64,000 nt of DNA from JAJPKK01 sp963807015 (GTDB taxonomy: Bacteria; Pseudomonadota; Alphaproteobacteria; Rhizobiales; Xanthobacteraceae), in contig CAWEAS010000028.1 of the NCBI GenBank assembly GCA_963807015.1, forward strand, positions 539,582-603,581, written 5' to 3'. This document shows, one piece after another, positions 25,730 to 35,520 of this stretch. How positions within the stretch are numbered: the stretch's first letter is position 1; each line of letters starts with the position of its first letter. The notes beneath the pieces were generated by a model, which was not told the DNA's origin, ran no database searches, and worked only from the letters and a program-made list of their open reading frames with translations. Made by a program: the position numbers and the translations under genes.

Positions 25730-28700
25730 GTGCAGACAACACTTCTTGGAACGGGCATCATTCTCATTCTGGCGCTGCTCGCGGCGCTGGTCGGCCCACT
25801 GTTCATTGATTGGAACAGCTACCGTTTTGCGATTGAGGCGGAGGCGAGCCGCGTCATGGGCGTCCCGGTGAATGTTACCGGGCCTATCGATGTGCGGTTG
25901 CTGCCGACGCCTTCGCTTTCTCTCAGCGGCGTCGAGGTTGGTGCCGGCGCGGCAAAGACCGTAGCGCGCCGTCTCGACTTGGAGCTCGGGATCAGTGCTC
26001 TGTTGCGCGGCGAATTCCGCGCCACCGAGGTCGCTATTGATGGTCCTGACGTGACGATCAGTCTCGACCGCAATGGTAACATCGAGATACCGGCTGCGCG
26101 GCTGGCCTTCGATCCCGAGCGTCTCGCAATCGAGCGCCTGAGCATCGAGAATGGGCATATCAATTTCGCCAACGCCCAGAACGGTGCCCAGTTCGGGATC
26201 GAAAACGTGAGCCTAAGCGGTGACGTGCGCTCGCTCATGGGACCCTTCAAAGCCGAGGGTCAGTTCGCCGCAAAGGGTGATACCTACAAATTCCGTTTGT
26301 CCGGAAGTCGGATGGAGGACGACGGCACCCTGAAGCTGCGCCTCGCCCTCGATCCCGCGGAGCGGCCGGTCGCGTTCGTAACCGAGGGCGCGCTGCATTT
26401 TGGCCAGGGCCTGCCACGTTATGACGGCACGCTGACGCTGACGCGCTCGGTCAATGCTCCGCCGGCAAACGGGCAGGCGACTACCGCTGACCCCTGGAAG
26501 ATCGCGGGTAAAGTCGCGGCAACGCCTTCAAATGCGACCATCGAACAGTTGGATGTCCAATACGGTCCGGACGGGCGTTCGGTGCGCCTCGCTGGCTCCG
26601 CCAACATCGATTATGCCAACGCGGCGCGCGCCGTCGTCTCGCTCACGGGCCGTCAGGTCGACATCGACCGCGTGCTGGGATCCGCCGATCACAAGCCGCT
26701 GCCCGTCGAATCCATCAAAGCCTTCGTCGCAGGCGTTCCCGGATGGGCGCCGGCATCGCCGCTGCCTGTCCGCTTCAACGTCGCCATCGACAATCTCGTT
26801 CTTGGCGGTGGAGTTGTTGCGGGTCTTCGCGGCGATCTCGAATACAATTCCGGCAGTTGGGATATCGCATCGCTGGAGATGAGGGTTCCGGGCGCGACGA
26901 CCCTCCGTGTCGGCGGAAAGCTTGCGCTCGCCGAGCGAGCGCTCGCATTCCGCGGCCCGGTCAAGGTCGACTCGACGGAGCCAACGCTGTTCTTCTCCTG
27001 GGTCGAGGGCAAAAGCGCCGTCGAGCGGCCGGCTGTTGCTCCCATGCGTGCCAGCGGCAATCTCACGTTGAGCGCCGAGCGCGTCGCGGTCGATGGACTC
27101 GACGCCGAGATCGACCGGAAGCCGGTCCAGGGGCGCCTCGCCTACCGCTTTGCCACTGCCTCGGTGCCGGCGCGCCTTGAGGGCAAGATCAGCGCAGCCG
27201 ATGTCGACGTTGATCGCAGCCTCGCGGTCGGCCAGGCGCTGTTCGCATCCACGCCGTTCCAACGGCCCGGCGAGGTCGAAATCGCCTTCGATGTTGGTCA
27301 TTTTGCCTATGCGGGATATGAGGCTCGCAATACAAACGCGTCCCTGACCTATACGCCTTCCGGCCTTAATATCGAGCGCCTGTCGATCGGCGACATCGGC
27401 GGAGCCACCATCGAAGGCAAAGGACGAATCGACAGTCTCAGCGAAGCGCCTCGCGGTTCGGTCACGATGACTTTGAGCGGGTCGCGTCTCGACGGAGTCA
27501 TCGCGGTCGCCGACAAGTTCCTGCCGAAGACCGCCGACACGCTTCGCAAGTATGGCGCCCGGATCACGCCGTTGCGGGTCGAAACCAAGCTCGATCTGAC
27601 GCCGCGTCGCGGCTCCCAGGCAGGCCAGCGAACCGCCGCGAGGCTCAAGGTGATCGGCAAGGTTGCCGCGATGGATGTCAATCTTGATATCAGCGGCAAC
27701 GGCGAACTCTCAGAGGTCGAGGACGCGGCCCTGCACGTCGAGGCTCGGGTCGACTCCTCGGATGCGCGCAAGCTCGCAACGTTGATTGGGCTTGATGCCC
27801 TCGTTTCCCCCGACGGCAGGCCGGCGCGGTTCACGCTCAGCGCTGAAGGATCGACGCACGGCACCTTCAAGGGACGAGGCCAATTCGGTGGCAACGATGT
27901 TGTCGCCAGCGCGAATGGCACTATGGCGCTATCCGGAGAAGGAGCCATCGACGTTGCGTTGACGGCTCGCGACGTGCGGTTGCCGCATCGTGCGGGCGCA
28001 GTGCCGGCGGAACTCAAGGGCCATGTTGAAATCAAGGATGGCTTCGCGCGCGTGAGCAATCTCGACGGCAAGCTCGCGGGTTCAACGGTGAAGGGCAATC
28101 TCACCCTCAGTCTCGCGCAATCGCGCACCATTGGCGGTCGTATCGACGTGAACCGCGTCGATGCCGGAGAATTGATCGCTTTGCTCGCCGGCATTCCGGC
28201 CGCACCGCCCGCGGCGCGCGGCCAGGTCCAGGTGGCGGAATGGCCGTCTGAGCCGTTTGCCGTGGTTGACCTGCCGGCGATGGAAGGTCGCGTCGAGTTT
28301 CGCGCGGAGACCGCCACATGGGGCGGCCTATTCGCTACCCAAGGTCTTGCCGGCGTAATCGCCTTCGAGAATGCCGGTTTTTCATTGTCCGACGTTACGG
28401 GAAAACTTGCCGGCGGCGGCCTCGCCCTTGATGCGCGATTCGAGCGCGATGCGAATGGCACATCGCTACGCTCCCATGTCAGATTGAGCGACGCGGAGAT
28501 CGCTGCGCTGCTGGCGGGTACCTCGCGAATGCCGTCATCTGGTCGCGTCAATCTCAATGTCGAGGTGCAAGGCCAGGGGCTGAGCGCGGCAACGCTCGTC
28601 GGCGCGCTCAAGGGCTCCGGCACGATGACTGCGCAGAAAATAGAGCTTGCCGGTCTCGATCCCGTCGCCATCGAAACGGCGGTCGCCGCGCTGGACCGCG

Positions 28701-29593
28701 ACCGCGGCCTCGCCGCCAATTCCGGACGCGTAACTGACATCGCGTCGGCGGGGCTCGACGCCGGCCGGCTCAAGTTCCCCTTGGCAGCGACCTCGATCCA
28801 GATTGCCGATGGCACGGCGCAATTGGTGCCTTTCACGATGCCGGCGCAGAATGCGACTATCGATGCGGTGGCGAGCCTGAGCCTCAAGGACAGTCAGGTC
28901 GACGTGCGGGTCAACATGACCAGCCTGAAGGTGAATAGTTCGAGCGGCGAACCGCTGCAGATGAATGTCGCGATCAAAGGACCCTGGGGCTCAGCGCGTC
29001 GCGCAACCGATGTGTCGCCGCTGATCCAATGGTTCACCGCGCGGGCAGCAGAGCAAGATAGCAAGGCGCTTGAAGACGTGCAGAAGGAGCGCCAACGTCT
29101 GGAATCGGCGACCGAGAGTCTGCCGCAACGCGATTCGTCTGCGGCGGCCGGAAACGGCGAGGCCACCTCGCCGACGCCTGTGCATCCACCTGCACCAATG
29201 CGCACCCCTGAACTGACTGCACCGCCGGCATCCGTCGCGAATGGAACCGCGGCATTACCGCCAGCGCCTTCTCCGCCTGCGAGCACTCCGGACGTCGCTA
29301 ACCCGCCTGCGCCCGCGCCAGCTGCCGAGGCGGCCCTTCCAGTGACACCGCCGGCAGACGCGTCAGCTGCCACCCCGACAGCAGCGCCCAAGGAAAATGA
29401 GGCGATTATTCCGTTGCCAACGCCAGCGCCAACGCAGCCAGCGAACGAATCACCTGTGCCCGCGTCGCCGCCGGCTGCAGTCGCGCGCAATCCCACACCC
29501 ATTCACCGCGCATCGCCGCCGGGATTTTCGCCGCCGCAGACCTTTACGCCGCCCCCTCGGCAGCCCAGCCGTTCACAGAGCGGCGGCCTCTGA
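25730..29593 (+). CDS. AsmA-family inner-membrane-anchored protein
   Basis: About 1287 residues from a GTG at 25730 with GGAG 7 nt upstream; an earlier GTG at 25706 is possible. One N-terminal membrane anchor (LLGTGIILILALLAALVGPLF) is followed by the AsmA start FIDWNSYRFAIEAEASRVMG. A long beta-rich periplasmic region and an AsmA-2 type C-terminal domain (about 860-1090) follow. The last 200 residues are a Pro/Ala/Thr-rich tail. AsmA proteins are bridge-like lipid-transfer candidates between membranes. Confidence 0.9.
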   Translation: MQTTLLGTGIILILALLAALVGPLFIDWNSYRFAIEAEASRVMGVPVNVTGPIDVRLLPTPSLSLSGVEVGAGAAKTVARRLDLELGISALLRGEFRATEVAIDGPDVTISLDRNGNIEIPAARLAFDPERLAIERLSIENGHINFANAQNGAQFGIENVSLSGDVRSLMGPFKAEGQFAAKGDTYKFRLSGSRMEDDGTLKLRLALDPAERPVAFVTEGALHFGQGLPRYDGTLTLTRSVNAPPANGQATTADPWKIAGKVAATPSNATIEQLDVQYGPDGRSVRLAGSANIDYANAARAVVSLTGRQVDIDRVLGSADHKPLPVESIKAFVAGVPGWAPASPLPVRFNVAIDNLVLGGGVVAGLRGDLEYNSGSWDIASLEMRVPGATTLRVGGKLALAERALAFRGPVKVDSTEPTLFFSWVEGKSAVERPAVAPMRASGNLTLSAERVAVDGLDAEIDRKPVQGRLAYRFATASVPARLEGKISAADVDVDRSLAVGQALFASTPFQRPGEVEIAFDVGHFAYAGYEARNTNASLTYTPSGLNIERLSIGDIGGATIEGKGRIDSLSEAPRGSVTMTLSGSRLDGVIAVADKFLPKTADTLRKYGARITPLRVETKLDLTPRRGSQAGQRTAARLKVIGKVAAMDVNLDISGNGELSEVEDAALHVEARVDSSDARKLATLIGLDALVSPDGRPARFTLSAEGSTHGTFKGRGQFGGNDVVASANGTMALSGEGAIDVALTARDVRLPHRAGAVPAELKGHVEIKDGFARVSNLDGKLAGSTVKGNLTLSLAQSRTIGGRIDVNRVDAGELIALLAGIPAAPPAARGQVQVAEWPSEPFAVVDLPAMEGRVEFRAETATWGGLFATQGLAGVIAFENAGFSLSDVTGKLAGGGLALDARFERDANGTSLRSHVRLSDAEIAALLAGTSRMPSSGRVNLNVEVQGQGLSAATLVGALKGSGTMTAQKIELAGLDPVAIETAVAALDRDRGLAANSGRVTDIASAGLDAGRLKFPLAATSIQIADGTAQLVPFTMPAQNATIDAVASLSLKDSQVDVRVNMTSLKVNSSSGEPLQMNVAIKGPWGSARRATDVSPLIQWFTARAAEQDSKALEDVQKERQRLESATESLPQRDSSAAAGNGEATSPTPVHPPAPMRTPELTAPPASVANGTAALPPAPSPPASTPDVANPPAPAPAAEAALPVTPPADASAATPTAAPKENEAIIPLPTPAPTQPANESPVPASPPAAVARNPTPIHRASPPGFSPPQTFTPPPRQPSRSQSGGL

Positions 29594-29639
29594 GCGCGGC
29601 TACGCATTAGGGTCTATGGGCATTGAACGCTGACGCCGA

Positions 29640-30545
29640 TCACATGCCACCTAATGCCCTGTAGGCGGCGTCGACGTTGGTTGGAAACCGATCTTGGCTG
29701 CCGAAGCTCGCGTATTCCGGCATCGTCACCTGCTTCTTAATGTCATCGAGCGATTTGCCTTCTTTCATCAGCTTGCCAACCCGCTCCAAGAGCAGGGCGT
29801 AGTACCGCTCGCCATCCTCAAAAATCTTCACGGTTCCGGGCGTCCCGTGCCCGGGCACGACGTGCTCCGGATTTAAAGCCTTCATCATTTTGCCGGCCGC
29901 CAGGATGTCGGGGATGTTCACGATCGGCCGCAGAATATTGATCTGATTGACGACGAATGCCGACGCCGAAAACAGCACGCGCTCATTGGGCAGCCACACC
30001 GCGCTGTCAGCTTCGCTATGAACGCCCTTGAGGTACGTGAGCTCGATGGTTCGACCGCCGAGATTGATCGTCATTTTATCGCGGTACTCGATGTGCGGCG
30101 TGATGAACCGATAGCCTTCCAGTGCCGCCTTCATTTCGGGAGACGAGGCTGCAAGCCTCTGGATTCGGTCAGGAGCGTTGCGATCGGCAGCGCGCATCGA
30201 ATCGCCCGCTCCGGCCGCAGCTATGACTACCGCAGGCGGCGAAAAGACGTAGTGGCCAGTGGTATGGTCGGCGTGCGGCTCCGTATCGATGACGAGGCGC
30301 ACTGGCATCGACGTGAGCTTCTTGACCGTATCCATGATGTCGCGCGACTCGATCGGGTTCTGCCCGGTGTCGATCACCACGACGCCGTCCTGCGTGAGAA
30401 TGATTCCGCTGTTGGAATCAAAGCCCTTGCCGGTGTGGACGTAGACACCATCCGCGAGCTTCTGCACCCGTGGCCCAAGATCCTGAGCGAAAGCTGAGCC
30501 GGTCAGCGCCCAAGCGAGCGCGATCGCAAACGATGCGGATTTCAT
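29640..30545 (-). CDS. Exported metallo-beta-lactamase-fold protein with altered metal site
   Basis: 301 residues with a signal peptide (MKSASFAIALAWALTGSAFA). The fold is clear (DGVVVIDTGQNP, then DTEPHADHTTGH at 88-98, KGVHSEADSAVWLP, VPGHGTP). The usual HxHxDH is E-P-H-A-D-H here (Glu89 for the first His), and the bridging-Asp segment after the fourth strand reads VLFSASAF instead of a GD motif. Related exported proteins keep the Glu, so this may be a subfamily rather than decay. Substrate unknown. Confidence 0.8.
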   Translation of the reverse strand: MKSASFAIALAWALTGSAFAQDLGPRVQKLADGVYVHTGKGFDSNSGIILTQDGVVVIDTGQNPIESRDIMDTVKKLTSMPVRLVIDTEPHADHTTGHYVFSPPAVVIAAAGAGDSMRAADRNAPDRIQRLAASSPEMKAALEGYRFITPHIEYRDKMTINLGGRTIELTYLKGVHSEADSAVWLPNERVLFSASAFVVNQINILRPIVNIPDILAAGKMMKALNPEHVVPGHGTPGTVKIFEDGERYYALLLERVGKLMKEGKSLDDIKKQVTMPEYASFGSQDRFPTNVDAAYRALGGM

Positions 30546-30745
30546 AGGCCGATTCTCCTCCCTTTTGAATCGAGGTGCTCTTCACCTGGACTCGACATTT
30601 TTGAATTGAGTGAGTCTCCACCTTGCCGACTACCGATGTCAATCATTACGCTCAGAACGGCAGTCGTTTCTGATGCAGGCGGAGGCTCCGGTCTTGCTTC
30701 CGGATAAGCGCCTGCCCGATAACTTAGAATGGGCGACCATAGCGA

Positions 30746-31945
30746 ATGTCGAACTCATCTACAGTTGGCATCATCGGCGGCGGGATTGGCGGCCTCACTA
30801 CCGCGCTTGCGCTCCTCAAACGCGGCATTGACGTCGAGGTCTATGAGCAATCGACCGTTCTCCAGGAGGTTGGTGCCGGGGTCCAGATCGGTTCAAACGG
30901 CACCCGGGTTCTTTATGCACTGGGATTGCAGGACGCCCTATCGGCCCTCCAGGTCATGCCGACGGGTCGCGAAATTCGTCACTGGCGCACCGGCGAGACT
31001 TGGAATTGGTTTGACCTCGGGACCGCGTCGGTCGAGCGGTTTGGCACCCCGCATCTCATGCTGCACCGGGGTGACCTGCTCGGCATATTGGCGGAGGCAG
31101 TCCGTGGAGCTAAGGCCGATGCGGTCTCACTCGGCAAACGATGTGTCGACGTCAAGCAGTCGGGCGACGAAGTCGCAGTAGAGTTTGCCGACGGCGATGT
31201 TAGGACATTTCCGTTGCTCATCGGTGCCGACGGCATTCATTCCCGGGTACGCGCCTGCTTGTTCGGTGCAGGACGTCCTGAATTTACCGGATGCGTCGCT
31301 TGGCGAGGTCTGGTGCGAATGGATCAGCTACCAAAGCACCTTGCGCGAACGGTCGGAACAAACTGGCTCGGACCCCAAGGCCATGTACTGCACTATCCGG
31401 TGCGGCGCGGCGAGTTGATGAATTTCATCGGCATCATTGAACGCACTGACTGGCAAGCCGAGTCGTGGACCATCGAAGGGACTAAAGCCGAGCTTGCCAA
31501 CGATTTCCGCGGCTGGCATGCCGATGTTCATATCCTGATCGAGGGTCTCGATGTGCCCTACAAATGGGCGCTCATGGTTCGTGGCCCGATGGACCGCTGG
31601 TCGCACGGCCGTATCACACTTCTGGGAGATGCTTGCCACCCGACGCTGCCTTTCTTAGGGCAGGGCGCGGTGATGACAATCGAAGATGCCTATCTCATTG
31701 GCGCGAGTGTGCACAAATATTTTCGCGACCCAATGACGGCGTTCATTCGCTACGAAGAGGCAAGGCGCGCGCGGACTACCGCGGTCGTTCGCAAGGCGCA
31801 TGAGAATCGCCAACACATCTTCAGCCCAGCGCTCGCCGACGAAAATGCAGTGGTACTTGCTGTGGCGCGAGACTGGCAGCAAACTCGCGTGAGGGAGCGC
31901 ATGGATTGGCTCTATGCCTATGACGCAACGGCCGTGGAGATATGA
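30746..31945 (+). CDS. FAD-dependent aromatic monooxygenase (salicylate hydroxylase-like)
   Basis: 399 residues, full length for group A flavin hydroxylases. The dinucleotide-binding GIIGGGIGGLTTALAL, the DG motif IGADGIHSRVR and the second FAD motif LLGDACHPTLPFLGQGA are all present. Closest types are salicylate 1-hydroxylase and 3-hydroxybenzoate 6-hydroxylase. It stands alone and diverges from the MBL-fold gene across 200 bp with nothing else identifiable. Substrate not assignable. Confidence 0.87.
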   Translation: MSNSSTVGIIGGGIGGLTTALALLKRGIDVEVYEQSTVLQEVGAGVQIGSNGTRVLYALGLQDALSALQVMPTGREIRHWRTGETWNWFDLGTASVERFGTPHLMLHRGDLLGILAEAVRGAKADAVSLGKRCVDVKQSGDEVAVEFADGDVRTFPLLIGADGIHSRVRACLFGAGRPEFTGCVAWRGLVRMDQLPKHLARTVGTNWLGPQGHVLHYPVRRGELMNFIGIIERTDWQAESWTIEGTKAELANDFRGWHADVHILIEGLDVPYKWALMVRGPMDRWSHGRITLLGDACHPTLPFLGQGAVMTIEDAYLIGASVHKYFRDPMTAFIRYEEARRARTTAVVRKAHENRQHIFSPALADENAVVLAVARDWQQTRVRERMDWLYAYDATAVEI

Positions 31946-32067
31946 CCTTCTCACCGTTGGGACTTTCAATCACATCCTAAATGATGCGGCTGTTAGCCTG
32001 AGGCATTTGCGAAAGGGATCAAGACCGTGGCACTGGTGGCGCACGCAGCCGTGCATCGTCGGTGTGC

Positions 32068-32193
32068 CCGCTCGGACGGCTTCGGGATCCCGACGAGATT
32101 GCATCTGATGCCGCCTTCCAGATTTTCGGCGCAGCGCGCTACGTCAACGGCAAGACCATCATCATCATCAACGGCGGCTCGAACTTTGGGTGA
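32068..32193 (+). pseudogene. SDR C-terminal fragment (third copy)
   Basis: An open 41-codon stretch encodes PLGRLRDPDEIASDAAFQIF then GAARYVNGKT, IIIINGGSNFG and stop. This is the C-terminus of a short-chain dehydrogenase and nearly the same as the end of the copy at 62290-62568. ATC is repeated four times where the other copy has three codons. There is no upstream SDR sequence, so it cannot be functional. The surrounding 31946-32278 otherwise shows nothing. Confidence 0.75.
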
Positions 32194-32278
32194 CAGAGTT
32201 TCTCGTAAAAAGACACATCATTGGGTTCGTTTTGCAAAAAGCGCTCTCGATGTTCTTGTTTTGTTCTATCAACAACAA

Positions 32279-32707
32279 TCATCCAAACATCGGCAGCTTC
32301 TGTAGATGCGCCAGCCGCCGCAGAGCCTTCCTACGCCGCGATGTTGCCCGTTTCTCGTAGCGATCGAGCGACAGTAAGATTTTCAACGCGCTCGGGTCGG
32401 GTGAGACTTGGTTCTCAACGTGCTGGTTGAAAATGCAATCGCGTTTCTCTCGGATGCGGGCGATATCGAATTGGGCTTCGGCGGCGGCCCAGGCTAAATT
32501 CATTTCTGTTTGTTGAGCCTCGCTCCCGACAAGCTCGCAGGCAAATTCAGCGATCATCGCCGCCACAGTCGGATCGCGGCCGACGGGAATCGAAAGCCCA
32601 TGTCGCAACGCGTTGGGCTTGGAACGTGCCTTGCCCACAAGCGTCTTGGGCCCACAGCTCTTGATAGCGTTGGCCTGATTAGCTGCGATCTGCTTGTCGC
32701 TGCTCAT
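32279..32707 (-). CDS. Hypothetical protein of mobile regions (KSxGPxTxxGKARSxxNALRHGLS type)
   Basis: 142 residues. The N-terminal ANQANAIKSCGPKTLVGKAR then SKPNALRHGLS is a widely spread motif of small hypothetical proteins found near phage and transposon genes in rhizobia; no function is known. The rest is helical and basic. It lies 9 bp after the 200-residue gene on the same strand, so the two are probably co-transcribed. Confidence 0.65.
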   Translation of the reverse strand: MSSDKQIAANQANAIKSCGPKTLVGKARSKPNALRHGLSIPVGRDPTVAAMIAEFACELVGSEAQQTEMNLAWAAAEAQFDIARIREKRDCIFNQHVENQVSPDPSALKILLSLDRYEKRATSRRRKALRRLAHLQKLPMFG

Positions 32708-32716
32708 ACCGAACGA

Positions 32717-33319
32717 TCACCGCCCGCCCGGATGTCGTTTCCGAGGAGGAGACTTGCCTCGCGGTTGAGCTATTCGTCGGTGGCTGGCCCCGCGCATCGC
32801 CTTACGGCGTTCCACTTCGAGGACGATCTCCTCGCGTCGGATCTCATGCTTTGAACTGAGAGCCTCAAGGCGCATGAGCGTGTCAAGTGACACCTCGATG
32901 GCCGCGGGATCGATGGCGCTCTCGTCAAGGCCGTGCTTCTGGAGCAACGCAATCACGTCCTGTTTGTCGTACGCTGGTTCACGTTCTTTATCCGCCGTGC
33001 CGAAATAAGCATCGGCGTAAGCCTCTACGAGTGGTTCGCAATGATTCAGCATGGGCATGATGAGCCGCCATAGTGCATCCCTGCGGGCCGCTTCCACCAC
33101 CGCATCCGAGCAAGCGCGAAGGCGCTGCTGCTCCCAGAAATGGTAGGTAATATCCGACACCAACATTTGGTCGAAAACGTTCGTCGGTTGCACCACCTTT
33201 CTGACTTCAGCATAAAGTCGTGAGTAAGCGGAGCGCTCTTCCGCTTTCATCCGCGCGGGCAATCCAATCAACCCGCCGAGGTCGTTCGAAGGCTTGTACA
33301 CCTCATCGCTATTGGACAT
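32717..33319 (-). CDS. Hypothetical protein, mobile-region type
   Basis: 200 residues, helical, rich in Glu/Arg, with no signal peptide or membrane segment. It begins with an acidic stretch, has FDQMLVSDITYHFWEQQRLR in the middle and ends in a very basic tail (RGKSPPRKRHPGGR). Similar proteins recur beside the preceding family in rhizobial accessory DNA; the role is unknown. Upstream, 33320-33876 has no gene I can support (a 50-codon frame from about 33523 is unconvincing). Confidence 0.6.
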   Translation of the reverse strand: MSNSDEVYKPSNDLGGLIGLPARMKAEERSAYSRLYAEVRKVVQPTNVFDQMLVSDITYHFWEQQRLRACSDAVVEAARRDALWRLIMPMLNHCEPLVEAYADAYFGTADKEREPAYDKQDVIALLQKHGLDESAIDPAAIEVSLDTLMRLEALSSKHEIRREEIVLEVERRKAMRGASHRRIAQPRGKSPPRKRHPGGR

Positions 33320-33876
33320 GACATCCCCGCTCGACCATGGCGCACAACAAATTTACGCCTACTGGTGACCTAGGGATCAGCGGTTCAAGTCACAAGGGCT
33401 CGAAATGGGTTTGGACCGGCCGCATTGTCAGGCTCAAGGTGTTGGTGTGATGGGATCAACCCAAGCGCGATCTCACCTTGTCCGACAATGCGGAGCATTA
33501 GCGGCTGATCGTGACGCTTGGTTATGGAACTGCCCGCAGACGGCGGGCTCAACGCCATCATCGTGCTGCCGCTCTTGGTGAGTGCAATCTATCGGGGGCT
33601 GCAATTCAAAGGCGCCGCTGGAGCCCGGGCCCGATTTGTGACGAACCTCGGCAGGTCGGCCTCCCGCCGCAAATGAACCGAATCCTCGAAGCCACTATGC
33701 GACGACTCTGGCAACGGGTGTTCGTCGCTCGACTATCTCGCACACTTGCGGTCGGTTCTATCAAGATTCAAAAACCTGGTGCAGGTAATCGTCAAGCCAA
33801 CATCGGTCCACAATTGCGCGGCAGCGAAATAAGCCGCGTACCGTTCCCAGCTGTGGACACGACGGAGCGGGTCAAC

Positions 33877-35448
33877 CTAGTGCTCGGTCGGCGGCGCCGC
33901 AGGCACTTTGCACTCGCATCGCGCGAGCATCTCCACAAGGGTCTCCGCCTCCTGCAGGCTGAGCCGCGAGAAATCAAAGGTGCTAGGCGATTTTTTTTTT
34001 AGCCACGATTTTCGACCCAGGGCGATACCCCTCAGGCCTCGTTCGGCGGCGTTGTTCGAGAGGCAGACGCGCCCGTCCTGAAGGAATAGGGTAAAGCCCA
34101 CCCAGCGCTTGAGAACGTAATTGATCGCTTTGGCCAAGTCGTGCCCGCGAGCGAGCCGAGCGAACTGCGCACGCATATAGACATGAAGGTCGTCGACTAA
34201 TGGCCGGCTCAACATCTGCCTGACGACCAGGCGTTCCTCGACGCTCTTGCCGTTGATGGATCGCTCGATCTCGAACAGCGCGTCGATACGGCGCACGATC
34301 TCGATCGCGATGGGCGACAGCGCGATCTCTTTCTTGCCTGAGGCTTTGCGTCGAGCGTTCTCCTCGATGTCGGCCATGGCGAAGAACGGGCGCCGGGCAT
34401 GCACCCAACATGCCGCCTCCAGGATGGGGCCAGCACTTCGGCCGGCCTGATAGAGCTTGTTGTAACCGTCATAGGCGTCCGCTTGCAGGATGCCGGCATA
34501 GCCAGCCAGATGCCCCTGAGGATGCTCGCCCCTGCGATCGCGTGAGTAGTAAAATATCGCCGCGGGGGGCCCGGTTCCGCCAAAGGGCCTGTCGTCGCGC
34601 AGATATATCCAGCATCGCCCGGTGTCGGTCTTTCCTTCGGCCAGAACCGGTACGGTCGTATCATCCGCGTGCAAGCGCTCTGCCGCCATGACATGGCTTT
34701 CCACAAGGCGAAGGAGAGGATCGAGCGCCGCGCAGACCGACCCCACGGCGTCGGCCATGGTCGACAACGCGATCGGCACGCCTTCCAGAGCATAGCGCTC
34801 GGCCTGGCGGTTCAGGGGCTGATGCTGACCAAACTTCTCGAACACGATCATCGCCAGGAGGCTGGGTCCCGCCCAGCCTCTCGCGATGACATGGAACGGC
34901 GCCGGCGCTTGCGTGATCTTCTCGCAGTCGCGGCAGGTGAACTTCTCCCGCACCGTCTCGATCACTTTCCACCGACGGGGCTGCGTCTCCAGGGTTCGGG
35001 TCACATCTTCGCCGAGCTTGCGCAGGCGATTGCCGCCGCAGCACTCACATGCCGTCGGCGGATCGATCACCACACGCTCGCGGGGAAGGTGATCGGGGAA
35101 TGTGCTGCGCTCGGGTCGCTTGCGCGTAAATCCGCGCACCGACATTGTCTTGGCGACCGCTGTCTCCGCCGCGAGTTCGTCTTCCGTGGCGCCGGCTTCC
35201 AGCTCTTCAAACTCCAGCGCCAACTGATCGATCAGACGCGCCGAGCGCTCCGATCGTTGCCCGTAGACCTGGCGCTCCAGTTTGGCGATCCGCAACTTCT
35301 GCTGGGCGATCAGTGCCACGTCTTCAGACGCCTGGGCCCGAGCGACCGCCAGCTCCGCGGCAACCTCCAGACCCTTGGCACGCTCGATGATCAGCGCCTC
35401 TTTCAGAGCGGTTATGTCATCGGGAAGAGCGTCGCGATCCGCATCCAT
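33877..35448 (-). CDS. tnpC: IS66-family transposase TnpC with replaced C-terminus
   Basis: 523 residues. The leucine-zipper N-terminus, the zinc-finger CECCGG...CRDC, the DDE domain (LHADDTTVPVL, LQADAYDGYNKLY) and the late NNAAERGLRGIALGRKSWL are intact. After that point the normal IS66 tail (FAGS...) is absent. Instead an A10 run encodes Lys-Lys-Lys and then unrelated sequence (SPSTFDFSRLSLQEAETLVE). The element was thus cut near 33990-34000. Probably inactive. Confidence 0.9.
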   Translation of the reverse strand: MDADRDALPDDITALKEALIIERAKGLEVAAELAVARAQASEDVALIAQQKLRIAKLERQVYGQRSERSARLIDQLALEFEELEAGATEDELAAETAVAKTMSVRGFTRKRPERSTFPDHLPRERVVIDPPTACECCGGNRLRKLGEDVTRTLETQPRRWKVIETVREKFTCRDCEKITQAPAPFHVIARGWAGPSLLAMIVFEKFGQHQPLNRQAERYALEGVPIALSTMADAVGSVCAALDPLLRLVESHVMAAERLHADDTTVPVLAEGKTDTGRCWIYLRDDRPFGGTGPPAAIFYYSRDRRGEHPQGHLAGYAGILQADAYDGYNKLYQAGRSAGPILEAACWVHARRPFFAMADIEENARRKASGKKEIALSPIAIEIVRRIDALFEIERSINGKSVEERLVVRQMLSRPLVDDLHVYMRAQFARLARGHDLAKAINYVLKRWVGFTLFLQDGRVCLSNNAAERGLRGIALGRKSWLKKKSPSTFDFSRLSLQEAETLVEMLARCECKVPAAPPTEH

Positions 35449-35520
35449 GACAACGAGAGAATCATAAATTCTCTGATTTGTGACGCCCTAAAATGCACGT
35501 GGCCCCTTATTTTATGTGGC

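Noticed and set aside
27349..28887. 512-codon minus-strand frame inside the AsmA gene
   Set aside because: Entirely antisense to a conserved gene; Ser/Arg/Pro-rich with no domain. Shadow of third-position GC bias.
33511..34002. 163-codon plus-strand frame before IS66
   Set aside because: No recognisable domain and it ends in codons made by the T10 run; Arg-rich shadow composition.
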